Shown in pieces: positions 37,126 to 50,700 of a DNA stretch of 63,231 bases (within the stretch, counting starts at the first letter, position 1; each line of letters starts with the position of its first letter). Under the pieces are notes generated by a model, which was given only the letters and a program-made list of their open reading frames with translations, was not told where the DNA came from and ran no database searches. Origin of the DNA: Apostichopus parvimensis (taxonomy: Eukaryota > Echinodermata > Holothuroidea > Aspidochirotida > Stichopodidae); the NCBI GenBank assembly GCA_000934455.1, contig KN889570.1, forward strand, positions 29,548 through 92,778, written 5' to 3'. The translations under genes and the position numbers were made by a program.

Positions 37126-40100
37126 TGGTAAAGTGTGTGCAATAAAACTGCAATGAGAAATGATAACTGCAGTGAATCTAAGCTACATAAAATTTATTAA
37201 AGCGTAACGGTAAGACGCACAGTAACTGTTCACAAGCTAATTATTTCTGCAAGACTTGCTAGTTTACCGGAACCTGCTGAAAACAATTAATTCTCCTGCG
37301 ATCGTATCTCCTGAAAAACATCAGGGACATTAAAATGGGGAAAAAAATATGCTTCCCTCTGAAGAACTGAAGAAAAATGATCACGTCCTTGAGACGATGA
37401 ACAGAAAAACAATTTTATTAACAATGAGCAAACTCTTCTCTCTCAAACCACTACATATGGAGAGAGAGGGATGCTGAGCGTCGATATATATCATGACTAT
37501 GAATTCAATGCAGTTAAAACATGTAGACACTGCATGTAGTCTGTTTGGTTTCATGCTGGATATATATTATAATATAATATCAATATTATATCATAGAAGA
37601 AATCAAACAGCTCAGGTAAACAGGCTTTGGGGAAAGTAGCACATGATGAGTGGCTAGAATAGTGGCTAGAATACTACTACAACAACAGTGGTGCGGGAGG
37701 GGTAAGGGGGTGGGGTGAGGGGGAATAAGGGGATATCGCTCATCTAGCATAACATTTGTACTGGAACGACTCAGATAACTGCTAATATATTGCAACGTTT
37801 TTTTGAAATTTAGAGGATATGTAAGTACCATAGCAACAACAACTGAGCTGATAATTACACAAGAGAAATGTACATTTGCAAACTTACAAGGCATATCCGT
37901 TATGATTTTGTATAAATCACGACCAGCTGGACAATCTGCAAATCAACAGGTTTCTACTGTCTGGGTGTAAGATATATATCTCCTTTATTATCTACAACGA
38001 ATGGCTTCACTAAAGATACATTGAGCAATTTGCTGGTGGTTCTGGAGATTCCTTGGACTGATGGTATTGTAATGCAAATTTCCTGCAGTACATAGCATTG
38101 AATTTTTTGGTCACATTGAACTAGAAGAAAGCCCCAGGAATTCTCGAGTCTTTTGTCAGGAAATGTTGTGTTCAGTTAGGAATTCCTCAGAGAGTTGATC
38201 TTTTGTGTTGATGTGATTATATGCTGAATTATATAGAAGACTTAGCTACTGTAACTGTCTGGTCAGTGGCACACCACCCCTCAGCACTGAACTTATTAGC
38301 CAATAGGAGGGCTGAGTGACCAGTGTCCTTAGCCAATGAAAGGATGGGTGTGGCTATCACCTGGGAAGAATTAAATTCTCAGCTTTGAGTTTAAAGCAGT
38401 GAGGAGCTCTTGTACACCAGCATGCATGTTTATTTTCCCTTTCTTAGGGACTCTAGACATGCCTTTGATGATGATGCTCACACAGTCACAGTCTCCATGG
38501 GAGGTGGGGGGGGGGACTGGTGTTGAGAGTATATCAGTTAAGTAGTTTGGTTTTTGTTCCCAGGTTCTTTCTTGGGCTGACTTTTTGCAAAAAGTGCCAG
38601 CATTCATTTTCTTTGAGTAGTTGTTTTAAGGCCTGTTGCTATTAACTTTTTAATTCCATTGCCTGTGGAAATATATATCTTCTGTTAGTTATAGGACTCT
38701 CCTTGGTTTATAATTTCTCAGAGCAATCCTGAGGCACAGAGTTACATATTGTCCTTACTGAACTGGGAACCAACTGTTTGCCATTTTTGTGTGTTCATTG
38801 CAACATTAATGACCCAGCAACTCCTTAGATGGTTTCTTTTGGCCCATCAAAGGACAACAACTAAGCCCATTATCCCAATTCTAACCCCCCTCCCACCTTC
38901 CCCCCCCCCCCCCCCCCCCACATGCACAAAAATGATCTCGAGCAAGTAAACAATTAAGTCCGAAAGCTAACTAAAAGTTTCTTTCTTATACATGCCCTTA
39001 GATAAAAAACATCACATTTGAAGGATAAGGATTGCCAATTACAACACACATATATGTTAAAACTTAGTTTGTTATGACCATCATAAAGAACTATGGATGT
39101 TCAATGATTTTCCCTCCATAAGACAGCACATTATAGAGTTATTCCAATTCCATCCTACAGTATTTAGGCCACTTTTCAACCTAACAAAGGCAAGCAATAT
39201 ATCCCTTCCAACAAGGAGAACCAAAGCAATATCAGGATTCCCAGGGGGTCAAGTAATGAGTTTCTAAGTTATTGGAATAGTAATGTCAGAGGTCACTGTC
39301 ATCAATATATAAATATTTGCACTGGATTTTGACAGGCATTGGTGAGTTGACATTTTCGACATTGCCGTGGGAATTTATCCTAGAAATACTAGACACTTCA
39401 GGCAAGCAAACCACTCGAAATTACAACAGTGAAGTACAAATACTTTGTGGTTCAGTCCTATTTGTGCATGGATTTTAATGTAACTACAAACAACTGCACA
39501 ACAGTGCAGTAAATGTATGTAAAGATGCATTCAGTTTGGTATTTTCACCTGCAGAATGGGTATGTTTCAAACAACAACTTGACTTGTGCAATATGAACAA
39601 TTGAACTGTTGTCACATGTGTATCAATATTTACTCATAACCTGTAGCAATGTTTGCAGTGCAGAACATCATCAATGAATGGATTGATGAAAATATTATAT
39701 GCAGAAAGCCAGATGGGTTTGCTATTGGTATCCCAGCCTCCTGTAGTTATTATAAGTATTCTGTCCAATTGTGTTCTAATAAACTAAATACTGTCCATCA
39801 GGATGGATCATTAATTGGCTTTAAATTTCATTTTCCTGCAGATGTTTCAAAAACTGCTATCACCAACTTCAAAACAAAGATTTGGTGAATACCATCTTCA
39901 CGGTGGACAAACACCAATCTCTTTGTACTGTAATAGGTTACTTTGGTTTACTAATATGCCACTTTGGTAAAGTTTGCAAACGAGATTATGTCTGTTATTT
40001 TCAAGACTAAAAAGTGATGCATGACTACCCTATACAAAGATTCGTCAAGGAACCCAGAGTGTGTTACATCACATAAAGTCTCTTTCTCCGTTGTTATAGA

Positions 40101-41369
40101 GTTTCCATCATTCCACGAATGTCTCGTACCAGAACCCTACGGCACATCTCGTCGACCACAACAAGGACAAACATAGCAATATTCTGCTCAGGCATACAGC
40201 ACATGACCCGATGACACTTAAAAAAGATCATTTCATATCAGACAATTTCCATCAGTTCGTAGAAATTTTCTAGCCTCAAGGTTATGGTACAATTACATGC
40301 TGCAGCTAAGTCCATGATATTGTGAGTTATAAAATGTAAATTATGTTGAAAGGAATTCATGCAAAATGCAACCTCAACGGTTGACATTAAGAGTAATTCC
40401 TACATAAAATGTCAGTCACAGTATCCTACAGTTTAACATTTGTGTGCACACTTAATTCATTGCTTTTCCCACAAGTGCACGATAGCTTCGATTAAATACA
40501 GACTTATAATTTCTACTTTGAGTATTCCTCGTCTGTTTGAACATCCTTATTATAACTATAACCATGCAACCACAAGATTCCTGACAGTCCTTCACTGTAT
40601 CGTATTATTAAAAACAAAAAACAGAATCCAATATTAAATTTTCCAGGGTCGACCTCGTCAGCATGGTCTTCTAATTGTATTATTTCTCTCACCGAACTGG
40701 AGCCGCCACTACATTGGTACTCTCTCTGCAAACTGTGTGCAAACAATTCCAGTTTTCATACTTCTTACATGTAAGTTACCATTTGCCTAGAATCATTCCC
40801 GAAATTGGCAGAAAGCAAATTGCAGTTCATCCACTTAAGATGGCCGCCACATGATCCACAGACTGCCTAGCATTTCCCGTAAATTCACAAATGTTAACAC
40901 GAGACAACGGTAACATGATAATCTTGTAATGCCCGACCAGATCTGAGAACATGTTTTGTAGAGCATCTTCAGCAGTAAGTTGCAGATTTTACGACTTAGA
41001 GGGATCTAATCGTAGAGCTTGACCTAGTATTGGTAAATCTGCAGTGTATATGATATTTTGTAGACAGAGCTCCAAGATCATAGTGCTCAACTTTGTGATT
41101 TCAAAAAATAGGTTTTTCTATTTTTTAACTGATGGCAGCTACTGCAAATATAATTGTTGTTGGTGTTATTATTCTATATCCTGACTACATGTTAGCCATG
41201 TGAAAAGAGATGTTTCGAGAATTAATAATAAAAACAAACTCCATGCAATCGAAAAGAGGCACATTCAAAAACCACTTTGCTCGACAGAACTTTTATAAGG
41301 TAGATATTTATAGCATAAACAATTGTTTCGACAATTTTATTACCTTAAATGCTGTTATATTCTGACAGA

Positions 41370-41785
41370 CACTATCTGGGATGAATCACCTAACTTGTTT
41401 ATCTCACCCAGTCCAATTGCTTTGTCAACCTTAATATAAATCCTACTCAGGCCATCTGCTTTATGTTACTCTTCAGGCCAAGGACTTTGAGCATGTTACT
41501 CTTAATACCATCAGGGCAAACTTCTCTACCCTGTGTTACTCCTAATCAGATCCAGGGCAACTGCTTTGCCTAGGTTCTACCATCAGGTTCTACCATCTAG
41601 GTTCTACCCATCCAGGCCAAGTACTTTGTTCTATTACTATTCATCCTATCCATGACAAATGAATGCTTAACACAGGCTGTGTGTGTGTTTATCTTCATCC
41701 TATACAGGCCTTATGTTTTATCTATGATACACTTAATCCCATCGAGGCCAAAGACTTTGCCTATGTCACTTTTTATCCCGTTGAA
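41370..41785. repeat. Degenerate tandem repeat
   Basis: Loosely repeated units of roughly 35-45 bp containing 'ggccaaggactttg' and 'tgttactctt'-like phrases, too diverged for an exact unit. Confidence 0.55.
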
Positions 41786-41826
41786 AAGGAACAGATTCTG
41801 GAGTATGAAAGACTTTCAGCTGAATA

Positions 41827-42467
41827 AATGTCTAACCACAATTATGTTATAATATCTCAATGGCAGTTTCAAAATTGAATGTCATTCTAATAATTAACTA
41901 TATGAAGTATCACAGATAACACATGTATACAAAAGGTGAGATACCGCCCATCCGCGCTAGTGCGGAACAGGCGTAAACGAACGAAGTAGTTTCGCGGAAC
42001 TACTACCTGAAAAGGTAACGTTACGCTACTCAAAAACGAACACATGGGCATGGGTCGCACACTAAAAACAGCCCCCAAACTCCCTCCCTTTAGAAGAAAA
42101 GGATACTAATATCAGGCTGTAAACGACTGTAAAACGTTCTGAAATCCAATAGGATGTAAAGAAGGTAAAAATCCAAAATATTCCGGGCAATTTCCGAAAG
42201 ATTTTAATCCACTACGAAAACGTATGTGTAAACACTTTGGGTGGTAGAATGAGAAGGAAGGGCATTGACCGCAAGTGGCCGGTCACTGAGGGTGCACAGT
42301 GTTAAAAGATTACCAGGGCATACTAGACACGGTAGAATGAGGTGCTAATGTTGTGGGGAAACAGGTAAGCGGGGAGCGAAGTAAATTATAATGTCTAACC
42401 ACAATTATGTTATAATATCTCAATGGCAGTTTCAAAATTGAATGTCATTCTAATGATTAACTATATG
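41827..42467. repeat. 485-bp segment between 78-bp direct repeats
   Basis: 41827-41904 and 42390-42467 are identical except for one base (aataatt versus aatgatt). The segment between them (41905-42389) is richer in CpG than its surroundings and has no recognisable terminal repeats or ORF of note. Confidence 0.9.
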
Positions 42468-42539
42468 CTGATATAACCAAACCATCGTTGATCCCCAAAC
42501 CAATGATAACGTAAATATTTTAACACAATGAAAATAAAA

Positions 42540-42648
42540 TAAAACTGTTAGCAAACTGCTTATCCACTAGAGAGCCTGTGTAATAGAATGTGTAATATAG
42601 TAAGTTGGCCTGACGTTTCGATCCTAGCAGGATCTTCTTCAGAGGCTA
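42540..42648 (-). repeat. Dispersed element with hammerhead-like motif (copy 2)
   Basis: On the minus strand: GCCT, CTGAAGA, one extra A, hairpin GATCCT-GCT-AGGATC, GAAAC, GTC, AGGC. GCCT can pair with AGGC (stem I) and the six-base hairpin is perfect (stem II). The palindromic ACGT would give a minimal stem III. The rest matches the copy at 553-655. The extra A after CTGAAGA departs from the canonical core, so activity is uncertain. Confidence 0.55.
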
Positions 42649-45619
42649 AAAAAAAAAAAAATATTATAACACAGACAGATCTGATCACATTTGAACTCAT
42701 CTTTTACAAAAATATGAAACAAGATCCCTGAGTATGAGTATCCTTATCCTCTGATTAGCAAAAGAAATGTCTTATTCTATTTACTTTCAGACAGAAGATC
42801 AATCTAGATACAGTTGCTACCCAAAAGCAAGTTTATATAATTTCATTAGAGCTAGGTATTACACGGACAATTAGTCTTGCTACCATCCCTTGAAGGCATA
42901 CACGTAACAGACACTTTTGTTATTGTGACAAGAATTTTGTAAATTATTGAAAATAAAATCATGGCATCAATTATTTCTAACTCTAGATACTTTCTATGGT
43001 TGTTTTGAGAGTACTTATTATTTAATTAATTTCTCGATTGGGCTAAATTTACTGTAAATTGTACACTCTGAATTCTCAGCTACATCAAAAGGTCATTTAG
43101 TTGTAATCCTCTATATATACAGGGAATAGTTTATCCAGTATTGCAAAATGATATTCAATATGTCATATTTGCTATATTTATACGAGTCCAATTACACATA
43201 TAGGAAATGAGGAGTGTTTTATAAGCGACAAAAATCATTTTCAATAACTAGGTAAATTTGGCGACACGTCATGATGTCACTCTGTACATTTCACAACGTC
43301 ACCAAACTGTAAAACATTGTATCTTAGGGCTCAATATGCCACCAGCCTAAGGTTTTTTCATTTCCATTCGGTCAGACAACAAAAACCATTACAGCAATAA
43401 TGTAAAGTAGTTTTTCTATAAATCCATACAAAGCACACAAAGCGATATATAGTAAACGATAGAAATTTATAATGAATTATAACCTAAGATTCTGTTTCAC
43501 AATCCCACACTGTTCAATCTGTTGCCTTAGTTACAAGTTATCAAATCTTCCCATAACAGCAAACAGAAATCACTGTATAACCTACCCTCAGCTTTACAAT
43601 TGAACTGATAACCCAATTTGCACTTGGATATAATCACATATATCTATAACAGCAATATTTACCAAAATAGACAATGCACACACAAGCAAATGTATTAAAC
43701 CTGTGCTTAGTTTACAAGTAGAGGACCTAGATAACATAGCATACAAGCATATACTCAATTTGATATGGCATTTAAAGATTTAAACCCTCAAACATCAACT
43801 AAAGATACTGTACTAATATATGGTGACCATTATCAAAGTGAAGGAGGACTATGAATCTGGGAATTTCATGACACTGTTCCATTTTAAATGGTCTTGATGC
43901 TCCATTCAATAGATACAACAAGTAACGCTGTTACGTTTGACGTAATTTAATGTCCTACACATACACGACCCTCGTGAGAACTGAGATCCTTAGATATTTC
44001 TGAAATTTGCAATTTTACCTCAGGTATCATTTCCTTTATTTACTTTGTAAAAATGGTGATTACTTTTAATGATATTCAGTTCAAAAATGATAAAATATAT
44101 TTTCTTTGCCCCAAAGTGGTGACTGCATTTGGAGATATTCAGTTCATAAATGTTAAGATACAAGAGTAGCCATATTAAGCAATGCATCAAACTCAACTGA
44201 AAGTATTGTTGACATTAGGGAGACCAAATACATGAAAATGTTGCCATGGGATCTACAAATGGTCCATCACATTATGAAACATCCACACTTGAGACGTATC
44301 TATCATCACATTTTTAAGTTTATCTTTTTTTGTACAATGACATCTTGCAATCATGGCTTTGGACAGCAACCTGCCAAATGAATAACCATAGAGTCATGCA
44401 CAAAACTTTAACCAGCAAAGCGGTCTTTGCACTGCTTGTTGAAAAGAGCTAGAGAGAGAAATCTGTTAAACCTTTGAGAAAATTTGGGGGAAATTGGGGC
44501 AGACTTCAAATGATACTGATGAGATGGGTGGAGTTCAGTCTGCTTAAAAGATGCCACCACTTTGCATGGTAGCACTCTCAGTCTAAGAATTTTTCCAAAG
44601 AGGGTCAGGAATTAGCCCATTAGCAATGTACCCCTGCTAAAGAATTGGACAGCCAGGCTATGAATTTGACTCCCTACTTCTTATTTCTGGCTACAGCCCT
44701 GTTTGCAATCATCATTTACCAAACAAGGAAAGAAAAATAAACTTCGATCATGTCCTTCCATACAATTTTATAATTACCATTCACAATTAGAATGTGTATT
44801 TGAGATATATAAACATGTACTGTCCTTTTTGGAAATTCAATTTACTTGAAATTCTGTAATTAAAAGAAAGCCTTAAGACACACATACTTACACACACACA
44901 CGCACACACACATATAGACACAGTCAAAAATTACCAACAAGTTCTTTGAATTCAAACAAAGAAGCTATGCTTCAACATTTTGTAGACAATACAACAATAG
45001 AGTTTGATAATTGAAGCATGTAAAACCTAGTGTAAGCTTGTATGAGGGGCTAAATTATTTATATTTTTTCTTCTTTTTTTTTCTATGATGGCCTAGCTTA
45101 CAATAAGAGCTAGATTGCACACATATACATGATACAGTACTGAGCAATCAAAAAGAGACACCCAACTCACTACAGGTAAGTTCACACCTATGTGTTTACT
45201 TTGCACGGTCACTGTCATATAACTGAAAATAGTTTTTTGTTTACAGTAGCTGACTGGTCATGGCACAACAGTAAGTCACACGTTCTCTTGGGATAGTTTA
45301 CGAGAACAAAGATTTATAGTAGTTTTGTACAAAGGACCTTCTTTTTTATGGTGAATGAAACTCATCAAAAATTATTTCCAAACCTTAAGTAGGTGAGACA
45401 AAGACTCTAATTACTGTGAATGACGTCCTATACAAAATTAAGATCTCCAGCAATGTCATGCACTCATGAATGTACGTGAAATATCTGCCATATATATTGT
45501 TAATTTCCCAGTCAATTGATCGATCGATCCCATCTACTCTCTACAATAAACTTTATCTATCTGGTCATCCACCAGCCCTCTGTCCTCCCTCTCACTCCTT
45601 AGGCCTTGTAACAGAGGTA

Positions 45620-46425
45620 CAACCAGGGTAAATTTATGGAATACAACCAACATTTTTTTAATCATTTCCTCCCAAAATAAATACATGTATGCCATTGTCT
45701 AGTCATTGCTTGTTAAAATTTGGTAGTCAAATTTGGTTCTGCGGAAAACAGATAGGACCTGGATTTTTCTCTCTTTAGGGCAGATTTCCTTAAATTTGTA
45801 TTTCTTATAAACTTGTATAACAATCAAACTTAAGACTGTTGGTCATAACTTCATCAAATATTTATTTCTTATTGGTTATCACCAACCATGGCAAATGTAT
45901 TCATGACTATGCCATGAGAGATATGGTAGCCAATGACCATGCAGCAACATATCCAGTAGGCCTACTCTATAAAACAACTCCCAGTTTTTCCTCTCAGGGC
46001 AGCTTTTTGTTCAAATGGATTTATCCTAAGTAACACTCAAAATCAAGACTTTGTATAAAAAAAAAAAAAGATTTTTTATTGACCAGTATAAATACCTACC
46101 AGGGTAAAAATGTTCATGAATGAACTATGAAGGTGTACAACTTCTAGTTTTCCCGCTCAAAGCAGATATTTCTTAAACTGGTATTAACGTAACTATCACT
46201 AAAAATCAAGACTGGTATTTCATAAAACATTTATTTCTTATTGTTTGTCACCAACCAGGGAGGAGCAGGTTTCTCTACAGCTTTTCCTTACAATATATAT
46301 CATTATCTTACAAACATCCTATATTGTATGTTATATATATGCACTTATGTTACACTAAAAATCAAAACTGGTATTTCATAAAACATTAATTTTTGATATA
46401 AATTCCATCACCAATCACAGACGTC
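45620..46425. repeat. Degenerate tandem repeat, units about 160-220 bp
   Basis: A phrase like 'aaaatcaagactggtatttc' followed by 'ataaaacatttatttcttat' and 'tcaccaaccaggg' recurs about four times, near 45826, 46030, 46200 and 46362, with diverged sequence between. Confidence 0.6.
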
Positions 46426-46594
46426 CTCTACTGAAGGATGTGATGATATGACTTACATATTACACCTCAAATTAAGTACAAGACTAGTCATGTTAAGCTC
46501 ACGATCTTACCGTTCATCAGAACCGGCGTGTTCAAACATTAACGTGCAAATGTCACAGGGTCTGACTGATTGTCACGTTTACACTTATAATAAA

Positions 46595-46810
46595 TCACAA
46601 TAAATGAGACTTATATAGCGCCAAATCAGTAGACAAAAGTCACTGCTCAAGGCGCTTTACAAAGAGAGTAGATTAATTTACAAAAGAACAAGTGAAAAGA
46701 TGGGTCTTAAGTAGACTTTTGAATGTAGAAAGTTAGAGCAAGTTCGAATGTGATCTGGTAACTTGTTCCAGAGATAAGAGCCAGAGTATTCGAAGCTTGG
46801 TGTAGGAACA
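46595..46810. repeat. Dispersed 'tatagcgcc ... aaggcgcttta' repeat
   Basis: Contains 'gacttatatagcgccaaatc' and 'ctgctcaaggcgctttacaa', followed by 'aaaagatgggtcttaagtag'. This type is, as far as I know, common in marine invertebrate genomes. The family name is not assigned. Confidence 0.5.
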
Positions 46811-47151
46811 GTTTAATATTTAATCACGTATCGTACAGACCTCACATAAATGCCGTTTCATACATGACAGAAACGGTGACAGAAAGGGTGACACCAACTG
46901 AAGGCCTAATACGTAATGTAAACTATATATATATACACACGGGTCATTTAAGACGTAAACTATTAGAAAGAGAAGTTAACCAACAAAGTGACCGTATATC
47001 AGAACCAGCGCGTTCAAATATTTATGTAGAAATGTCACATCCAGTAGTCTGACTGATTGTCAAGTTGACATTTGATTTATAACCGGATGTTCAATATTTG
47101 ATCACATATCGTACAGACCTCACATATAGTCCTTAATTCATACAGTACATG

Positions 47152-47768
47152 CAGGGTTTTCGTTAGTAGCCGGGACCCAGGTCAAATGACCCGCCTACTG
47201 CACGTACATGACCCGGCTACTTTGCGACGCTCAGTAAAAAAAAAAAAAAAAATCGAAAAAAAAATGTAATGGATCAGGATTCACCGTGATAATACCCACG
47301 CAAGTACACGCCGCACATACAATTGCGCATGGTTCGAAATTATGACAACCCACAACCACAATCAGACCGGTTTATCACTGGCTTTATGTCATTTCCCCGC
47401 TCAAATGAACCAGTTGCTGCTATCAGTTTCTTTTTTTACTAGCCTACTTATTCCCCCATATACTCCCTACGCAACGACGAAACAGACTAGGAATATGACA
47501 TCACTCAACATGCCCTAACCCATTTCCGAATTCCCTGAACAAGGTTCCAGGTATGCTACTACAAAAAAAATTGACGAGAAAAAAAGAAAAATAGGACAGA
47601 AGAAAGGGGTGATTGGGAGGGGGCAATATCATTGACCAAACAGCTGTATATTGCACCATTTTGCATCTAGAGACTTTTTAAATTGCAATTTTCCCCATGT
47701 CCGTGTACAGACAGTCCCGCCTACTTTTCAACTTGACCCACCTACTACATTTCTTAACAAAAACCCTG
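47152..47768. mobile_element. MITE-like DNA element with CAGGGTTTT termini
   Basis: The left end CAGGGTTTTCGTTA matches the inverted right end TTAACAAAAACCCTG. The flanks repeat ACATG (47147-47151 and 47769-47773). No transposase ORF is present. Internally 'gtagccgggacc' and 'gacccgcctac'-like phrases recur in both orientations near the ends. CAGGG termini suggest the hAT group, but the direct repeat seen here is 5 bp, not 8. Confidence 0.7.
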
Positions 47769-50700
47769 ACATGTGATACCAACTGAAGACCTATTACTGG
47801 ATAGTACAACACAAAATCTCCACACAGGTCTTCTTAGACTTAATATTAGCATAAAATTAAACAAAGTAGTAAAAAACAGCCAAAACCATTTATATAAAAC
47901 TTAAGAGAATATATTTCATTCCTCGGAATATCATAAAGTAAGTGGACAAATATCGCCTTGTAGTTTGCATTTTGTTCTCCCCAATCACAATATTGCCACA
48001 ACCTTCACACGAACATAGAACTGTCTTGATGAAACAAAACATGTTGATGATAGGCTTGATAGCATTTAAAACAATTTTGGTGAAGCTTAAAAGTAATCGG
48101 TCAGGTTGTACTTTCCGCTTCAAGCCAGGAGGATGATTTAATAACTTGACCAAAATGACAAAAAACTTGTATTAGTGGATGGTTATTTCACTAAATTATA
48201 TTGTGTGTTTTGAACATAACTCAAAACACAGCAAATTTGTTCATTGAAAAATCATTGAAATATTTTACTTTCGCATATAATTTTAACAAAACAAATTGTC
48301 CTCGCTTTTAACTCTGAGAACAGGGTGTTTCTCAATTTTTTTTAAACTTTTATCCTTTTCTCATCTTCTGAACAGGCACAGTAATACTATAGTACAGAAT
48401 TATTCCACTGTCTTCGGAGAAAACCACTACGTATTTTAAACATTGTCATAGCAACAGACTATTTGTATTCGTGACATTAATAATTCTGTATTTAGACAGT
48501 ATTTCACTGAAGTAATCTTAGACTTATTACACTAGTACAAGCTCTAAACAGCAAGGTGAAACAGATTTGATTTTTTATTTAATGTCTCTGTGCGATAACT
48601 AAAATTCAAGAAAGCGATCAAAGTAATTACTATTTGTTATTTCTCCGAAGAGAAATGACAAACTTTCTTTAATTGCTGTAAGTGACAGATTTCTGTAAGG
48701 CTGTTGAAATGACCATGAAACCAACTTAATCAAGCAAGGTGTGAAAACTGTTCAAAAAAACATCAGATTTTAAGGTTATTTTCAGCTGCAAGGTCACATA
48801 CATTTCAGGTTAAACAACATAACAGAGAATGTCAGCAGAGCATCTGTTAGGCTTTTAGGAACTGTAGTCTACTGTAAACATTTTCTTGCATTTGTTTGTG
48901 TTTTTCATTGCCTCTATCTTCCCTTGGTGGGGGTAGGAGTGGGGTAGGGGTGGGGGAGAGGGTAGTTCTGTATTTTTGTGTTCATCTTACCAATGAGACA
49001 AGTTCACACTTGGTAGAAAGCTTAGGAGAAAGCTTAGGAGAATTGTTGTCATAAATGAAAACAATTCATTACACGGTCTGTCAATGCTGCTATGCGGTTC
49101 TTATGCAACACATTGGATGTAAGCCGACATTTTCTGTACACACAACTCCCATACATGTCTGTTGCTGTGAGACGTGATTCATATGTTCATCTACAGTTCC
49201 TCCATGAGCGCTTCTTCTCCCCTAATTTACAGGAAGCGGACCGTAGAATTTTATCCAAAATCAGTCAACACTCTCTTGATCAGAAAATATATTTCTTCCT
49301 GGGTTAAAGTCCTCATGGGAAAACAGCCTATTGGATCGCATATTTTTCTTATTTCCCACACATATAAAGTAGCTTTCAATCAGTTGAAGCAACGACAAAG
49401 ATGGACTTCGTGCTGTCTGTGCAGTTCTTGTGGGAGAGACATGTGCAAGGTGCAAGATATGAGCTATAAATAGCCAGCTCTTTGCTCTAAGTACAGTGTA
49501 TATTTTCTCAAGGTTTAACAACACTACTGAATCATAATTATGTGTTTTCTCTCATGAATTCATGAGTAGACACACACGGGGCAAGTCGTAAATTTGTCAG
49601 CTTTTAAGATGTCCCGTTCATGAATCAATTAAATTTTAGCGTTTAAACTCCAATAGACATGGAATCCACATCTAAATTGGAAGGAGTGTCACATGTAAAA
49701 GAGATACAAATTTGTTGACTACAAAACTATAAACCATAACAGGATATAAATTTTGAAAGTCAAAACAAAACATAAAGGCTGCTTTGTCTTTAACATTGTG
49801 TGTTCTGTTCGTGATTGAATTTCCCGACGTGCTTCTAAATGTATCTTGGCTATAGATCTTAACTTCCATAGATCATTAAATTTGAAAAATTAAGATAATT
49901 TCATAACTTTCTTCTCATCAGTGTTACCTGCTTCACTACTTACTGGAACTTTCATTCAAGTCTTACATTTTCAAAATAAATGGAAATACAATTACATTAC
50001 AAGTTGACATGACATGTACCTATCTATAAAGATGAGCTTGTGAAATATGTAACGGCTATCAATTCTTCTGCATCACACATGTAAACACTACAGTGCCCAG
50101 AGATATTTTTGTAACATCTGTCCAATACTCCGATACTTTGAGAGAAATTATTCCAAATATAGTCACTGTAGTTGTTTGGAAAATAATTTACCATGTTTTG
50201 TTCAATAATGTACGGTTACTGTAAACATGTCATTGACCCGATAATTTACAGAATGCCCAGGATAATTGGGGATACAATACCAAAATTATCAATTAATTTA
50301 GGGAGATGTCAGCTTGATAAACTATTCCATAGCAACGTCATCAACTACCATGGATGAATTTCAGCATTTTTAAACACTACTGAATATTCTGACTAACACA
50401 CACACAGGTCTTTTTACTTCAAAATGGCAGAAGAGTGGGTAGTACATATTACCTACAGGTTAGTCAGTTGTGACGCAGTAAGATACAGTACGTATTTGTG
50501 CTTGAATCCTTTACTGTATAGTACAAAGAAAGATAGAGAAGTGGATGATTTGATTCGGGGAAGAGGGGAGTGAAGTCAATTTACTTTCAACTTAAATTGA
50601 ATTTGGAATTTAAATAAACAACGTTTCTACTTTTTTCATATTAGAATCTCATAGCAATGCTTTGCAGTTTCTACAGTCGTCTAGTTTTCATTCAGGATAA

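Larger units (their letters stand above)
46500..47815. repeat. Tandem duplication disrupted by two insertions
   Basis: Phrases in 46500-46590 ('atgtcacagggtctgactga') recur at 46990-47075. Phrases in 46810-46910 ('atcgtacagacctcacataa', 'caccaactgaaggcctaata') recur at 47089-47151 and 47773-47805. The copies are interrupted by the repeat at 46595-46810 and the MITE at 47152-47768. Confidence 0.65.

Noticed and set aside
39649..39888. Plus-strand 79-residue open frame
   Set aside because: Looks protein-like in composition but has no recognised motif, and nothing around it supports a gene.
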